In this document: piece by piece, positions 23,891-34,061 of the stretch
Position numbering within the stretch: the stretch's first letter is position 1
How the letters are laid out: each line of letters starts with the position of its first letter
Origin: Gerris lacustris
Lineage: Eukaryota; Arthropoda; Insecta; Hemiptera; Gerridae
Direction of reading: 5' to 3'
DNA length: 64,000 nucleotides
NCBI GenBank assembly: GCA_951217055.1
Contig: OX578276.1
Coordinates: forward strand, 134,032,587 to 134,096,586
The notes under the pieces: model-generated
What the model was told of the DNA's origin: nothing
Seen by the model: the letters and a program-made list of their open reading frames with translations, nothing else
Database searches by the model: none
Position numbers and translations under genes: made by a program

Positions 23891-25029
23891 GATAGCTTTT
23901 ATCTTAAATATATTTACAATTCAATTTGTTATAAAAAAATCAATATCATGTGCGGTCACATTAGAGTTACAGGGGTAATAAGAAGTAGAAAACTCAGAAG
24001 AAAACAGGAAAGATGCAGAGCCCCTCCCAAAAAAATCAGCCTGCATTCATTCAGAAAGTGGTCAAGTGTTAAGCAATAAAAATAAAAGAGTAGTCTTAGA
24101 CTTGATCAAGAAACTAGAAGTGAAGTAAATTATGGTCTAAAGAAGGAGCAGACTTGGCCACAATGTGGGATATCACTACTTTAATAGGCTGACTTTTTTG
24201 GGTGGGGGACTGGAAATTGGCCCATATTTTCTGAGATTACGATTTGGTCTCGATGCATTTTAGATTGCAAATCATAATTTTCATTTGACATTAGTAAATT
24301 TAATTAAAGGAATGGTTAACACAAAATAGAGAATGAAACGTTATTATTTTAATTCCTTTAGAGTTCTTAGTAAAATAATATTATCCGGTTTTCTCTATAG
24401 ACAATTTGTACATCAATCGCAATAATATTAAACGTAACCATAAAACTTTGACCTTTGATATCAAGACTCAATTTATGTGGAAGGTTTCAATTTATGTTTA
24501 AAAAAAATTCTCTCCGAAGTAACAAAATGAAAATACCAAGCAACAAAAAAAAAAGAACCGGAATAATTTCCATAAATGAATGGAAAACACTAAAAAGTTT
24601 ACTGAATGAGATCGGTTTTCAAAAAGTTAATAAGGATTCGCTGTTTAGTAGGGCTGAATTTCAACAAAAACCATTGTAAAACAAGTGGAAAAGGGCTTCA
24701 TAAAGTTTTAAAGTATGTTTTAACCTGATGGGGAAACGTTTAAATTCAAACGGAAAGGAATAATTCAAAAGCTAATTTCCCTTGAAAATATCAAGCTACT
24801 TCAACTTTTCAAACAGATCCAATGAATTCCAATGCATTTTCTCCATACAATAAAATTTTGCTAGAACATAAACCCTCGTGGTTAATTCTTGTTTTAATTA
24901 AGTTAGTATTAACACGATACTTTCCCAACAAAAGGAAACTCGAGACTTCTAAAATAGTCTAATGTTACAAATATTTATCAATCATTAAACACGAATAAAG
25001 TTTTTCATAAAACAATCCCTTTTATAGAA
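23891..25029. other. Unassigned sequence
   Basis: No repeat family or domain was recognised. A 74-codon Lys/Asn-rich frame at 24455-24679 has no features of a known protein. Confidence 0.4.
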
Positions 25030-25059
25030 CAAATGTAAAATGAATACATAACACAAATA

Positions 25060-25103
<44 letters not shown>

Positions 25104-25131
25104 GGTATTTGTGTTATGTATTCTATTTTAC

Positions 25132-25190
<59 letters not shown>
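25030..25190. repeat. Inverted repeat with (TA)n loop, followed by a second (TA)n tract
   Basis: Arms of about 33 bases (AATGTAAAAT-GAATACATAA at 25034 and its reverse complement ending near 25135) flank about 38 bases of (AT)n. A second (AT)n tract of about 54 bases follows directly. The structure would extrude as a cruciform. It may be a small fold-back element or a duplication generated by the TA tract. Confidence 0.8.
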
Positions 25191-25192
<2 letters not shown>

Positions 25193-25324
25193 ACATACCT
25201 ATAGTCGGACCTCCATTTAACAAACTTCTGTTCAACGCAAATTTCTATATAACATACCTCTATGAAATATTTTTTATCTACGATTGATACGAAATATAAA
25301 CATTGCATCTCTGTTTAGATGAGT

Positions 25325-25850
25325 AAAAAGTGATTCTTTACGTTGTCGAATTCATTGCGCATGCGCGTTTCATAATTCCTCTTTTTTCCGCCCTAGTGCG
25401 GTAAAAAAGAAGAATTCTTCACCTTAACGCACGATTAGCAAGTTCGTTTACATTTAACAATACTAATTTGCTGTGTGTTTAATTAATATAACTGTTTACA
25501 TCGAAGTTTTCAGTGAAAAACAATGAGTGATTTAAGTGATTATGACGTAGAGGAGCATATTACGCCTCCCCAAATAATTAATTCGGCACAAAATACAATT
25601 AATCAATTAATGTCATCTTTATCAAAAGAGAAATACGAACTTACTACTGGAAGTTTATTTTTTTCTGTATTTATTATTAAAATCCAACAATCGTAGATAA
25701 AGTATGGTACGCATCTCGTGCGAAAACGGCATTTTGCTTTGCTCGTGTGGTTTTACTACCCTCGCTGTCGTTCGGGTGCAAACTCAACACTCGCATGCAA
25801 AATGCTACTTTCCGCACTAGACGCGTAATGTACTATTATGTCTATAAGAA
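25325..25850 (+). mobile_element. Probable Crypton-type (tyrosine recombinase) element, 5' remnant
   Basis: The region contains a GC-rich hairpin (CTTTTTTCCGC and GCGGTAAAAAAG arms) at 25381-25409, a leader, and a short ORF at 25523-25696. It ends in GC-richer sequence whose final TTTCCGCACTAG echoes the hairpin. The ORF's start resembles the N-terminus of insect Crypton/tyrosine-recombinase proteins. The rest of the recombinase is absent. The borders are approximate. Confidence 0.35.
25523..25696 (+). pseudogene. Truncated N-terminus resembling Crypton tyrosine recombinase
   Basis: The 57-residue frame starts MSDLSDYDVEEH and reaches INQLMSSLSKEKYELTTG before turning into low-complexity Phe/Ile sequence and a stop. 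In insect Crypton-like recombinases, an acidic N-terminus followed by a LP-KSKEKYE-type motif opens the SAM-like core-binding domain. Only that start survives here, so it cannot encode a working enzyme. It could instead be a first exon whose partner is lost. Similarity is recalled from the family pattern, not searched. Confidence 0.35.
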
Positions 25851-25872
25851 TTCTCCATGAGAGTGTTTTTAA

Positions 25873-26096
25873 GGCTCTACCGCTCTTTGAGGTTAGAAAA
25901 ATCATTAAATTGAAAATTGTATTGGTTCTAAGCAAGATATCAAAAATCTAATCACAGGCTTCATTCCTAATTTTAATTCTGCACAATTTGAGCCCTATTT
26001 TAACTTCCTATGATAAATAGTATAGGCGCCATTTTAATACAACGAGTTTTATCGTTGTATTAACTGTTTTTCCTAACCTCAAAGGGCGGTAGAGCC
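25873..26096. mobile_element. MITE with TTAA target duplication
   Basis: The 224-base element has TIRs of about 28 bases beginning GGCTCTACCGC. TTAA flanks both sides (25869-25872 and 26097-26100), the pattern of piggyBac-type insertions. It contains an internal hairpin (TAATACAACGA and TCGTTGTATTA arms) at about 26037-26063 and no ORF. Confidence 0.65.
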
Positions 26097-26252
26097 TTAA
26101 AGAACAAGAATTATCTCTCAAAACGATTAAATTAATAGAAACAAGGATAAATATCCTTCCCGACAAACTATAAGTGAATTAATATTAGCTGTGTTTTTGG
26201 ATTCCTTTATTTTCTTAGAACCAATTTTAGATGTTTCCTGTTGTCCGGCACT

Positions 26253-26520
26253 CTAATAATTTTGCATATTCTGCTTGCAATAGTTTAAGTGTCCACCTTT
26301 GCACAGTGTAGAAAAATCTACAATTTTGAAACACCGGGATTCAATATTTGAACTACACGAAACCAGTGGAGATAAGATGTTGTAAGTATGGAGACGTAGA
26401 TAAAGCAGTCCTGCAATGAGTGCAAATGGAACGGGATAAAAATCTTCTTCTTTCAGAGACACGTTTTTGGGCATGGAATCCACATATCGACATTTCAATG
26501 CTTTTTCCGTGAAGTGGAGA
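26253..26520 (-). pseudogene. Possible TPR-protein (TTC39-like) gene fragment
   Basis: The frame reads LHFTEKALKCRYVDSMPKN, then KEEDFYPVPFALIAGLLYL and later NIESRCFKI before a stop. The K-ED-Y-VPFA-hydrophobic-GLLY pattern followed by an ESR-F-I motif resembles the C-terminal repeat region of TTC39-family tetratricopeptide proteins. The stretch between the two motifs does not align without a frameshift. The call is weak: it may be a last exon, a pseudogene or coincidence. Confidence 0.18.
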
Positions 26521-26529
26521 AAACCAGTA

Positions 26530-26776
26530 TACAGTTTAATTGATATTGTAGATGGATCTTAAGGTGTGAAATTATGAAACAAAAATCCATTTTGATTACC
26601 ATTCGATCCGCTAGGAGCTCTGATATTTTATATAAATTCTAGAACAACTAATTGATAAAGTAACATCAATTAGTCACATACAGTCTAATTGATATAGTAG
26701 ATGGATCTTAAGGTGTGAAATTATGAAACATAAATCAATTTTGATTCTGATATTTTATATAAATTCAAGAACTTCA
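26530..26776 (+). repeat. Local direct duplication
   Basis: The block TTAATTGATATTGTAGATGG, followed by ATCTTAAGGTGTGAAATTA and TGATATTTTATATAAATTC, occurs at 26536-26642 and again at 26692-26774. The second copy lacks about 25 internal bases. No coding content. Confidence 0.7.
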
Positions 26777-26944
26777 ATCAGCGAAATATAGTACTACAAT
26801 AAATACAAGTGAAAACCCATCATATCTCCCATCATAACTTCCATTCTAACTTCTTATTTTAACTTCCAGGCATCAAATTTAAGCGCATCATATATTTAAT
26901 GTCACTTTTTGCGTGACGGAAATTTCACTTTTTACCCAAAAGTT

Positions 26945-27803
26945 AAAACATATTATGTTAAAAAATCGGGTACAGGGTACCTCGGAACTTTTCCTCACTT
27001 CAGAGGCCACTAAAGTGGCCTCTCCTGCTGCTTCGCAACAGGAGGAAGCAGCATTGGTCGTGGTCAGTACTTGGATGGGTTACCGTTCTAAACAAACTGA
27101 TTTATTATCATTCATAAAAAAAAACCTTATTTTTAATACCTACCTATATTTTATTTAATTATTTGAAGTTTGGCGGTACTTTGACAGATGTAAACAAACT
27201 TTGACGTCATCAAAATTATCGCACTAATAAATAATTATATTTACTTATAACTTTTAAACTAATTAATAGAATTTCATCGGGTTTTTTTATATTTGTTCCT
27301 TAATTTTTTCCGTTTCCAACGATATGCTATAAGTCAAAAACCTATTTGTAATTTCAGTATTATTAACCGTCAAAGTTTAAAAATTCAAAAATTTATAACT
27401 TCAAAATGGCGGCCAAAATCAAAATGAAATTTAGTGGGCTTGTTTGTCATCATACAGAGAGATACATTCGAGCCAAATTTCAACTCGATCAGGACCATTT
27501 TCGATTTATTACGATTTTTTTAAATTTTTGCTAACAGCAAACTGGGTTCAAGATGGCGGAAAAAGTTGATTTTCCCGGCAGCACAACTTCAGGTTAGGAC
27601 TAGGACTGATTTTTCTGCCAAGTTTCAACTCTCTAGGTTAAATACCTTGGGCGCTACGATGATAACACACATACATACGTCATGCTGAAAACCACTCAGG
27701 TCTTAAAAACACCTAAAACGGATAATTCCGTTGAAATCTCAAAAAAAAAAATTTTGGTGAAAACAATACTTTTCCTACTATTAGTAGTGAGGAAAAGTAA
27801 AAA
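26945..27803 (+). mobile_element. Family D copy 2: 5S-promoter repeat, best copy
   Basis: The order is an upstream block with a perfect hairpin (AGAGGCCACT and AGTGGCCTCT arms at about 27002-27023), then a 5S-like region at 27044-27094, a roughly 650-base body with CAAATTTCAACTCGATCAGG-type and GTTTCAACTCTCTAGG modules, and a 3' hairpin at 27767-27799 followed by A-rich sequence. The 5S-like part keeps the A-box (GAAGCAGCATTGG) and C-box (GGTCAGTACTTGGATGGG) of the pol III internal promoter. It is not a 5S gene, because the 5' half is absent. No protein is encoded. Confidence 0.7.
27044..27094 (+). promoter_or_regulatory. 5S rRNA-like internal control region (pol III type 1)
   Basis: About 50 bases align to the 3' half of animal 5S rRNA, from AAGCAGC through GTACTTGGATGGG and TACCG to a final AACA. 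In a SINE3-type element this region would bind TFIIIA and drive pol III transcription. The minus-strand equivalent is at 10009-10058. Confidence 0.65.
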
Positions 27804-28454
27804 GTCTGTTTTACGGAGCAATAATAATTACTATCGAACTAGCAAAAAGACATGAACACCATCTATCCCTCTACGCTCCAACAATATTATAACAAGGTGA
27901 ACTTACAGCGGGAAAAGAATTACTAGAAAGGAAAAAAAAATACAAATTTGATAACAATCTCAAGAAAAAATACCTCTTTCATTAACATTGAGAACAATAA
28001 AGTATAAATAAGTTAGAAAAAGAAATTGATAATATAAGACTAAGGTACTACCTGCAACTTCCTTACCCAGATTTCATTATAAAAACCTTTCTGGTAATTA
28101 GACTTGAAGGAAACATCGCAACTAAATTAATTAGGGACTGTTAATAAAGAGAAGAGATCTCGACGAATGGAGCGGCAAGATAAGACTCAAGCACCTAACT
28201 CTGAGACCAATCTCACCTGAAACCTTAGTTTGATGATCTAGAGCCAGGACTCTGACGACTTTTTTCAACAACCTCGGGCTAAATAATATCACGAACCTGT
28301 TTAAAGCAATGACGAAGTAACATTAATATAATTAGGGCCTCTGAAAGTAGACGGTATAATGATAAGGATGCCCTCAATTCGCAAGGACTTGGAAATTTTA
28401 ATTTACAAGAGTACATATATCTCATGTCTATGAGAATTAACACGAATCTAAAAT
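27804..28454. other. Unassigned sequence
   Basis: I see no element ends, repeats or coding signal. Confidence 0.4.
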
Positions 28455-28985
28455 AGCCTGCCAATTAGAGTGCCACATAGCTTTCTTTGCGTTCTATCTC
28501 ATACACTTTAATGATTTTATGCTTATACAACCTATTTTTGTCACATTTATTTAATATCCCCCCTCGTCTTTTAAATCTGTTAAAATTATTTTGATTTTCA
28601 CATGAATGTAAATATCAATTTAGCAAAATTTAAAGAGCGCAGACGGTTGCAATTAATATGAGGCTATTAATTTTAACAAACCACCCGAATTTCATAAAAA
28701 TCAGATTACTACTTTTAAAGATATAGGTGTAAATAAACGTATGTTTATGCCAATGTGGAAGATAAACAAATGGGCGCAGATGGTTGAAACTTGTATAGGA
28801 CCAACAATGGGCTAATTTTGACCTACCATCCACATTTCCATAAAATCGTACGTGTAGTTTTTAAGATATGCTGCTTCGCAAAAATAGAGAGACAGACCGG
28901 CAGACCGACCGGCACGGAACTAATATTGGAATTCCTATTATTGGATCTGTTTCAATGCCCAGTGGGGTCACACTTATATTTAAGC
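28455..28985 (+). repeat. Family B copy 3 with alternative 3' tail
   Basis: The 5' half is typical B, down to GACAGACCGGCAGACCG. After about 28935 the usual 3' hairpin is missing and the sequence becomes CAATGCCCAGTGGGGTCACAC with a TTATATTTAAG end. A similar tail (CCAAGTGGGGACTCACTTAT) follows the B copy at 39462-39960, so this is a recurrent variant. Confidence 0.6.
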
Positions 28986-29685
28986 AATATTGATTTTTCA
29001 CAATCGGACCATCTGTGTGGGTTACTTCGATAAACCATCAAAATTTCTGACGGACAGATGGAGTATATTTCTACAGTTACCCTTATTTCAAAAGATTCCA
29101 GGAGTAAAAGCAAGTTTTATCCCAGAATCCCTCCCTTCAATTAATATAAGATGTGCCCTTCACATTACAATTTAAGACCCTATCCAAAGTGATTTTTTTT
29201 TTTTGTTCCATCGGGGATTTTTTGCAGTGTGAATGCCCTTTGCGACTTAATCTTTATTTAATTAGGATAATGGCACATGACACAGTGTTACCATCCAGAA
29301 TCCAGAGAATCCGTTATTATACAATAAAAATGAATGTAGCTGTCTGGAGAGGCATGGAAGTGTCAGGGCAGCTGATTAATGGATGGCGGCGGAATAGGGG
29401 AACGTCAAACTACCAGGATGAGGGTAAGATGATAGAAGTCCAGTCAGCTGTAATTTGGGTTACACTTCTTAACCGGATAAATGAAACCAGGCTGGTACTA
29501 CGCTTAGTCAAAGCTATTGTTTGTTCTCACGCCTTAAACCAAACATTCAATCACACAATTAAACTTCAATTACATGTCCGCTTGAGTAACCACCATATTA
29601 CTAATTAGGATAAAAATATAGAAGCTAATAGTAACCAATATACTTTTATTGAAATCGGATTCTTTTTTCTCCGGATGAAAAAATA
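28986..29685. other. Unassigned sequence with one long ATG-started frame
   Basis: A 151-codon frame on the plus strand (29153-29608) has no signal peptide, repeat or domain I recognise, and its composition follows the underlying DNA. I do not call it a gene. Confidence 0.3.
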
Positions 29686-29880
29686 GTATGCCAATTAGCG
29701 TGGCACAGAGCTTCCTCGCGTCCTATTTCATATACTTTAGTAATTGTATGCTTTTAGTAACTATTATTGTCAAATTTAGTTAATATTCCCCCGTTTTTTA
29801 AATCAGTTACATTTTGATAAATTGATACTTTATACTCATTAAATTTTACGAAAAAGAACGCGAGGAAGCTGTGCCACATT
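29686..29880 (+). repeat. Family B fold-back fragment
   Basis: The copy starts with the B 5' end (GCCAATTAGCGTGGCACAGA then GCTTCCTCGCG). It ends with the same terminal block inverted (CGCGAGGAAGCTGTGCCAC). The roughly 190-base unit is therefore a B 5' end joined to a second inverted B 5' end. Confidence 0.65.
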
Positions 29881-30250
29881 ATTATTATTATTATTTTTAT
29901 TGTAGATGTGTAAGACACCTACAACCTAATCTTTTTATACAAAGAGACTGAAAATTTAACGCCACAGGAATTTACCAAGAAAAAGAAATAGAAGGAAGTA
30001 TGTATATAAGTGGACTTGATTTACTTTTTCTCAGTATTTATTTACTTCGTAAGTACACTAGATTTTTTTCTTCTTTTTTTCCAATGGTCTGGCCTTATTT
30101 CTCCAGTTTGATTGTCGATGTAAAGAAGAAAAATACCCAGTGATTTTTCACTAGTTGCTGGGCTCAATGGAGCAGGCTCTGACTTTGCTTTAGGTCCGGA
30201 CACAGCAAGCCTGACACTAAGTTATAGCTCAGCTCTCTTACACTAGTATA
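29880..30250 (-). repeat. Probable retroposon with (AAT)n tail
   Basis: Read on the minus strand, the segment ends in GTGTCTTACACATCTACAAT followed by (AAT)n at 29880-29897, a common tail type for SINEs and I/CR1-type LINE ends. The body includes GGACCTAAAGCAAAGTC and CCAGCAACTAGTGAAAAATC. No A/B box was confirmed. Border and class are uncertain. Confidence 0.35.
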
Positions 30251-30351
30251 TACTACTAGAAACTTATATTTCCTATATTCTATCACCAAAAACACGACAA
30301 GTTGATTGCTTTTTTGTTTTGGTTTTCTTTAAAAATTTTACCAGCACACTG

Positions 30352-30735
30352 CTTCCGAGGTTACCGAAGGTAACGGAAGCTATGTGGTCGTTCTAAAGAA
30401 CGAAAAATATTTAGGTCTAAAACTACTCCTCATTTGCCCATTTGTTTCTCTTCCATATACCCACAAACAAACATTTATTTACACCTATATCTTCAAAATA
30501 ACTTATCTGATTTTTATTAAATTTTGATGGTTCGTCGAAAGTAGACCGCCAATTGCCCCAGATTAATTTTAACCGTCTGCGCTCTTAAAATTTCAAAACA
30601 ATGTTGAAAAATTAAAAAAAAAAATACGTGGGAAAATGAAATAAATTGGATAATAGTAGGGTTTAAAAGCAAAAAAATCATTTTTTTTTACTAAATAATA
30701 CGCGAGGAAGCAATGTGCCACAATAATGGGCAGAG
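30352..30735 (-). repeat. Family B copy, internally deleted, minus strand
   Basis: The 3' hairpin (CTTCCGAGGTTACC and GGTAACGGAAG) appears first, at 30352-30375. It is followed by the reverse complement of the middle B block (CATTTATTTACACCTATATC) and finally the reversed 5' end (CGCGAGGAAGC-GTGCCAC) at about 30700-30722. The GACA/ATCGG module is missing. Confidence 0.65.
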
Positions 30736-31054
30736 TATTTTAAATGAGGCTGTAGGTATTTCAAATAATAAAGTATTGTGAGCTAATTCAATACATAACG
30801 GTTAAAGGAACTGAACACGAACACCTTAGAGCCTAAGGTAAAACTTGTTCAATAACTTTTACTTTCTCATATAACACATAGTACCTAGATATAAAGAAAT
30901 TATAGTGATGTATGATTTCTTTTTAAGATTCTGAAAGACAGACATATGAGAAGTCTAAGTTACTGATCTGATTTCAATAAAATTCGTTTAACAACTGCTT
31001 TCACGGGAAAAATCTACATTCAACGGCAGCTACAAATTGAAAAGTGGTATGCTA
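30736..31054. other. Unassigned sequence
   Basis: No recognisable features. Confidence 0.4.
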
Positions 31055-31057
31055 CAC

Positions 31058-31294
31058 TAAAATCCACAACTACTACTAGTAATAGTAGTAGTAAAGGTGG
31101 TAGTGAGTTCCAGCCTCTTCGTACATCCCCTGTACAATGTACCGCTAATGCGAGTATGGTTTGATCATTAGGAAACCATATAAATCCGTACATCACTGCG
31201 AGGAATCGAACCCACGACCTCGTGCCGCAATTGATACATTGATGGCCGAGCAGACGGGGTAAGTAATTTAATCCACATAGTCACGCTGGCTCCA
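31058..31294 (-). mobile_element. tRNA-derived SINE
   Basis: On the minus strand the 5' head reads GCCAGCGTGACTATGTGG (A-box-like). A B box GGTTCGATTCC occurs at 31202-31212, in the context of a tRNA T arm. The body contains GATGTACGGATTTATATGG and GGTACATTGTACAGGGGATG. The 3' end is a trinucleotide (ACT)n tail, seen on the plus strand as AGTAGT repeats around 31070-31095. This is a textbook SINE layout. The A-to-B spacing is longer than in a real tRNA, so it is not a tRNA gene. Confidence 0.7.
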
Positions 31295-31295
31295 A

Positions 31296-31851
31296 ATAAA
31301 CATTAAAGTTTGTATTAATTACCCCCATTACACACTTAAAAACAACATAGTTCCACACCCTAAAATGTTGGGGACTTTTTATATTTATGTATTGTACATA
31401 TATAATGTTTCTATTTCGCATTGGTAAATATAAGCTTAATCATACAGCATTAACATTTCATTTATGAGTCTTTTATACAATATTTAGATTTTTTCCTTCG
31501 GTATATATGCACCGTAAACTTATTTTTTCCGTGGTAGGCTGTGAAATAGTAACTTTAGAGCCTAAAAAACATAGCTAAAATCCATTTTTTCATTACGTGG
31601 ACTTAAAAAATCTTTTCATTAAGCTGTAAAGAAAAAATCTTTTACGTCCTAGGAACTAAAAGATTTTTATTTCCCGGCGGGTAGTTGTCAAAACTTCCGT
31701 TAGTACCGCTGCAGTCTTTGTAGAAATGCTTCTAGTGCGATTAAAATCCGCTAGATGTCAATGCGTTTTATTTATCTTTTCTTATAGTGTAACCTCTTTT
31801 TAAGGTTTCTTTTTTTAAGTCTTAAGTATGTACTAATATTTGTTATTATTA
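31296..31851. other. Unassigned sequence flanking the fold-back mariner
   Basis: A block at about 31521-31550 (TTTTTTCCGTGGTAGGCTG, then TGAAATAGTAAC) is related in inverted orientation to sequence on the other side of the mariner (33815-33930). The mariner may therefore have landed inside an older inverted-repeat element. Confidence 0.35.
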
Positions 31852-31853
31852 TA

Positions 31854-33772
31854 CAGGGTGTTCCGCATAAGTACCTACAGAGAAAAACCTATGAATCTAC
31901 ATCAAATTTCTGACCAAAAATGTCAAGTAACCTTGGGTCCTTCGGACCTTCGTTTTCGAGATATATCGATATATCGATTTTTTATTTAGGTCATGTTTTT
32001 AGCCATGAACTACGTAATAAATAAAAATCTAAATAAGATAGAAAGATGTAGTTTGCAGCATCGTAAAGAGCATTAAATTTTCTTTAAGAAATTACTACTT
32101 TTAGTACTTAATACGTTTATAAACTTAGTGATAATGCAAGGAAAACATTAAAATTGGAAATTATATCAAATGTTTATACAACTTGGAGCTTCCATAACTT
32201 CTATATTTTTATACCTATTGTAATGTTTAAAATGTTTAAAAACTGCGCACTTTTATAAGCTTTAATTCGATATAGCATTGTCTATAGTTTACGTAAGTTT
32301 TCATAGAGAAATAGTAGAAAAACTATTAGGAAATCAACTTATTAAGTAACAGCTCTATGAATTTTCTACAATTTTAAAGTTAAAATTTGATTGTTTTTTT
32401 TTTTCATATGCTGGCGCTGTAGTGTCTATTACATCTGTCCTATCACATTTTTTAAGTTATCGAAAGAAGATGCTAAACAACAGGCAATGTTGATTGGTTA
32501 CTGATCCTAGGCCAGTATTAGAAGGGCTTCGGCTGTATTGGCAATTCCAGGGATGTAGATTTTTAGAATTTTGAAAAGAAAAAGAAATCAGCTCTTCCCT
32601 AATATACACAATTGTTCTGTATAAAATACTTTTTACAAGGTCCCCCATCCACCTATCCATTGGATCAGCAGTTGGATGGGACGCCCATCCAACTGCAGTT
32701 ACATGCTGATTCTTTAATCAAGTGGTAATTCCTCAATTAATCCAATAAATTAACTTTGTAAAAATTAGGTCCAACTATTCTTAGACCAATAATACCAGCT
32801 CACACATTTACAGAAAACTGGGGCTGAAAATGTTGCGGCCTCGTACAAGCGGATTTGCAATAAACCATGTATGAGTGTTGTGAAAATAATAGCACCAGCT
32901 CTTGTAAGAAGGGACTCGTCTATCCACAAAATAAAATGTGACACAGTTCTTTGTAATATCCAATCGCAATACCCCCGCAGCACCCTCGCATTAAAGTCAG
33001 CTATGGTCAGCTCCTAGACGGGAGTGTCATGGAAGGCACAGTTGAATTCTTTTCAAAATTCTAAAAAACCTACATCCCTGGAATTGCCAATACAGAGGAA
33101 GCCCTTCTAATACTGGCCTAGGATCAGTAACCAATCAACAATGCCTGTTGTTCAGCATCTTCTTTCGATAACTTGAAAAATGTAATATGACAGATATCAC
33201 GTGCTTGAAACTGCCTGGCATACTCACGAGCAGACCCCCTGCTATTCTTCAGACACTACCGCGCCAGCATATGAAAAAAAAACAATCAAATTTTAACTTT
33301 AAAATTGCAGAAAATTCATAGAGCTGTTACTTAATAAGTTGACTTCTTAATAGTTTTTCTACTATTTCTCTATGAAAACTTACGTAAACTATAGACAATG
33401 CTATATCGAATTAAAGCTTATAAAAGTGCGCAGTTTTTTAAACATTACGATAGGTATAAAAATAATTTCCAATTTAAATGTTTTTCTTGCATTATCACTA
33501 AGTTTATAAACGTATTAAGTACTAAAACTAGTGATTTCTTAAAGAAAATTTAATGCTCTTTACGATGCTGCAAACTGCATCTTTCTATCTTATTTAGATT
33601 TTTATTTATTACGTAGTTTATGGCTAAAAACATGACCTAAATAAAAAATCGATATATCGATATATCTCGAAAACGAAGGTCCGAAGGACCCAAGGTTACC
33701 TGACATTTTTGGTCAGAAATTTGATGTAGATTCATAGGTTTTTCTCTGTAGGTACTTATGCGGAACACCCTG
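31854..33772 (-). mobile_element. Fold-back mariner-like element with 725-base inverted arms
   Basis: The ends are CAGGGTGTTCCGC and its inverse, flanked by TA at 31852-31853 and 33773-33774, as in Tc1/mariner. The arms (31854-32580 and 33048-33772) are near-identical inverted copies, far longer than normal mariner TIRs. The right arm carries the start of the transposase on the minus strand. The left arm carries the same region inverted, with about 50 bases deleted. The element therefore seems to have lost its own 3' end and gained an inverted duplicate of its 5' end. The 467-base centre holds transposase relics. Confidence 0.8.
32640..33245 (-). pseudogene. Mariner-type transposase relic (DUF4817 group)
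   Basis: Minus-strand pieces occur in transposase order. SAREYARQFQARDICHITFF (33170-33235) resembles the N-terminal helix-turn-helix of the DUF4817 group. Then VLRGYCDWILQRTVSHFILW followed by IDESLLTRAGAI (about 32850-32985) matches the first catalytic Asp block. In a shifted frame come HNTHTW and FQPQFSVNV-stop-AGIIG, with the conserved Trp now a stop. QWIGGWG near 32660 recalls the WIGRGGP block. Frameshifts, a stop and a missing C-terminal part make it inactive. Domain names come from recalled family patterns. Confidence 0.65.
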
Positions 33773-33847
33773 TATATTGATTAGTGATTAGTATTTAATG
33801 TTTTTTCATTGTCTGCTACCTCGGAAAAAATAGCATATGCTACGCGA

Positions 33848-33925
33848 CTGTGAAGTGTTTTTTCTTTACCTTGGCAATATTTAGTAAATGTAATTGCCGG
33901 GGTAAGGAAAAAACTCACTTCACAG
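33848..33925. repeat. Long imperfect hairpin
   Basis: Arms beginning CTGTGAAGTG and ending CACTTCACAG pair over about 34 bases with a short loop. Inner pairs include TTTTTTCTTTACC with GGTAAGGAAAAAA and GGCAAT with ATTGCC. It is probably the end, or a deletion derivative, of a TIR element. Confidence 0.6.
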
Positions 33926-34061
33926 CCTAGTAACATAATATACTATTTCAAACACTCTGCGGAATTTAAATGATTATTTTTTGTCTATTTATTTTTTTAT
34001 GTATGAGACGTGTTCTTAATATCCTATTTCTCGGTAGTCTCAAATTGATCCGATTATTTAT

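Noticed and set aside
29153..29608. 151-codon frame as a gene
   Set aside because: It has no domain, no codon or composition signal and no supporting splice or promoter evidence.
31202..31290. tRNA gene on the minus strand
   Set aside because: The spacing between the boxes is too long and the acceptor stem does not pair. A body and trinucleotide tail follow, as in SINEs.
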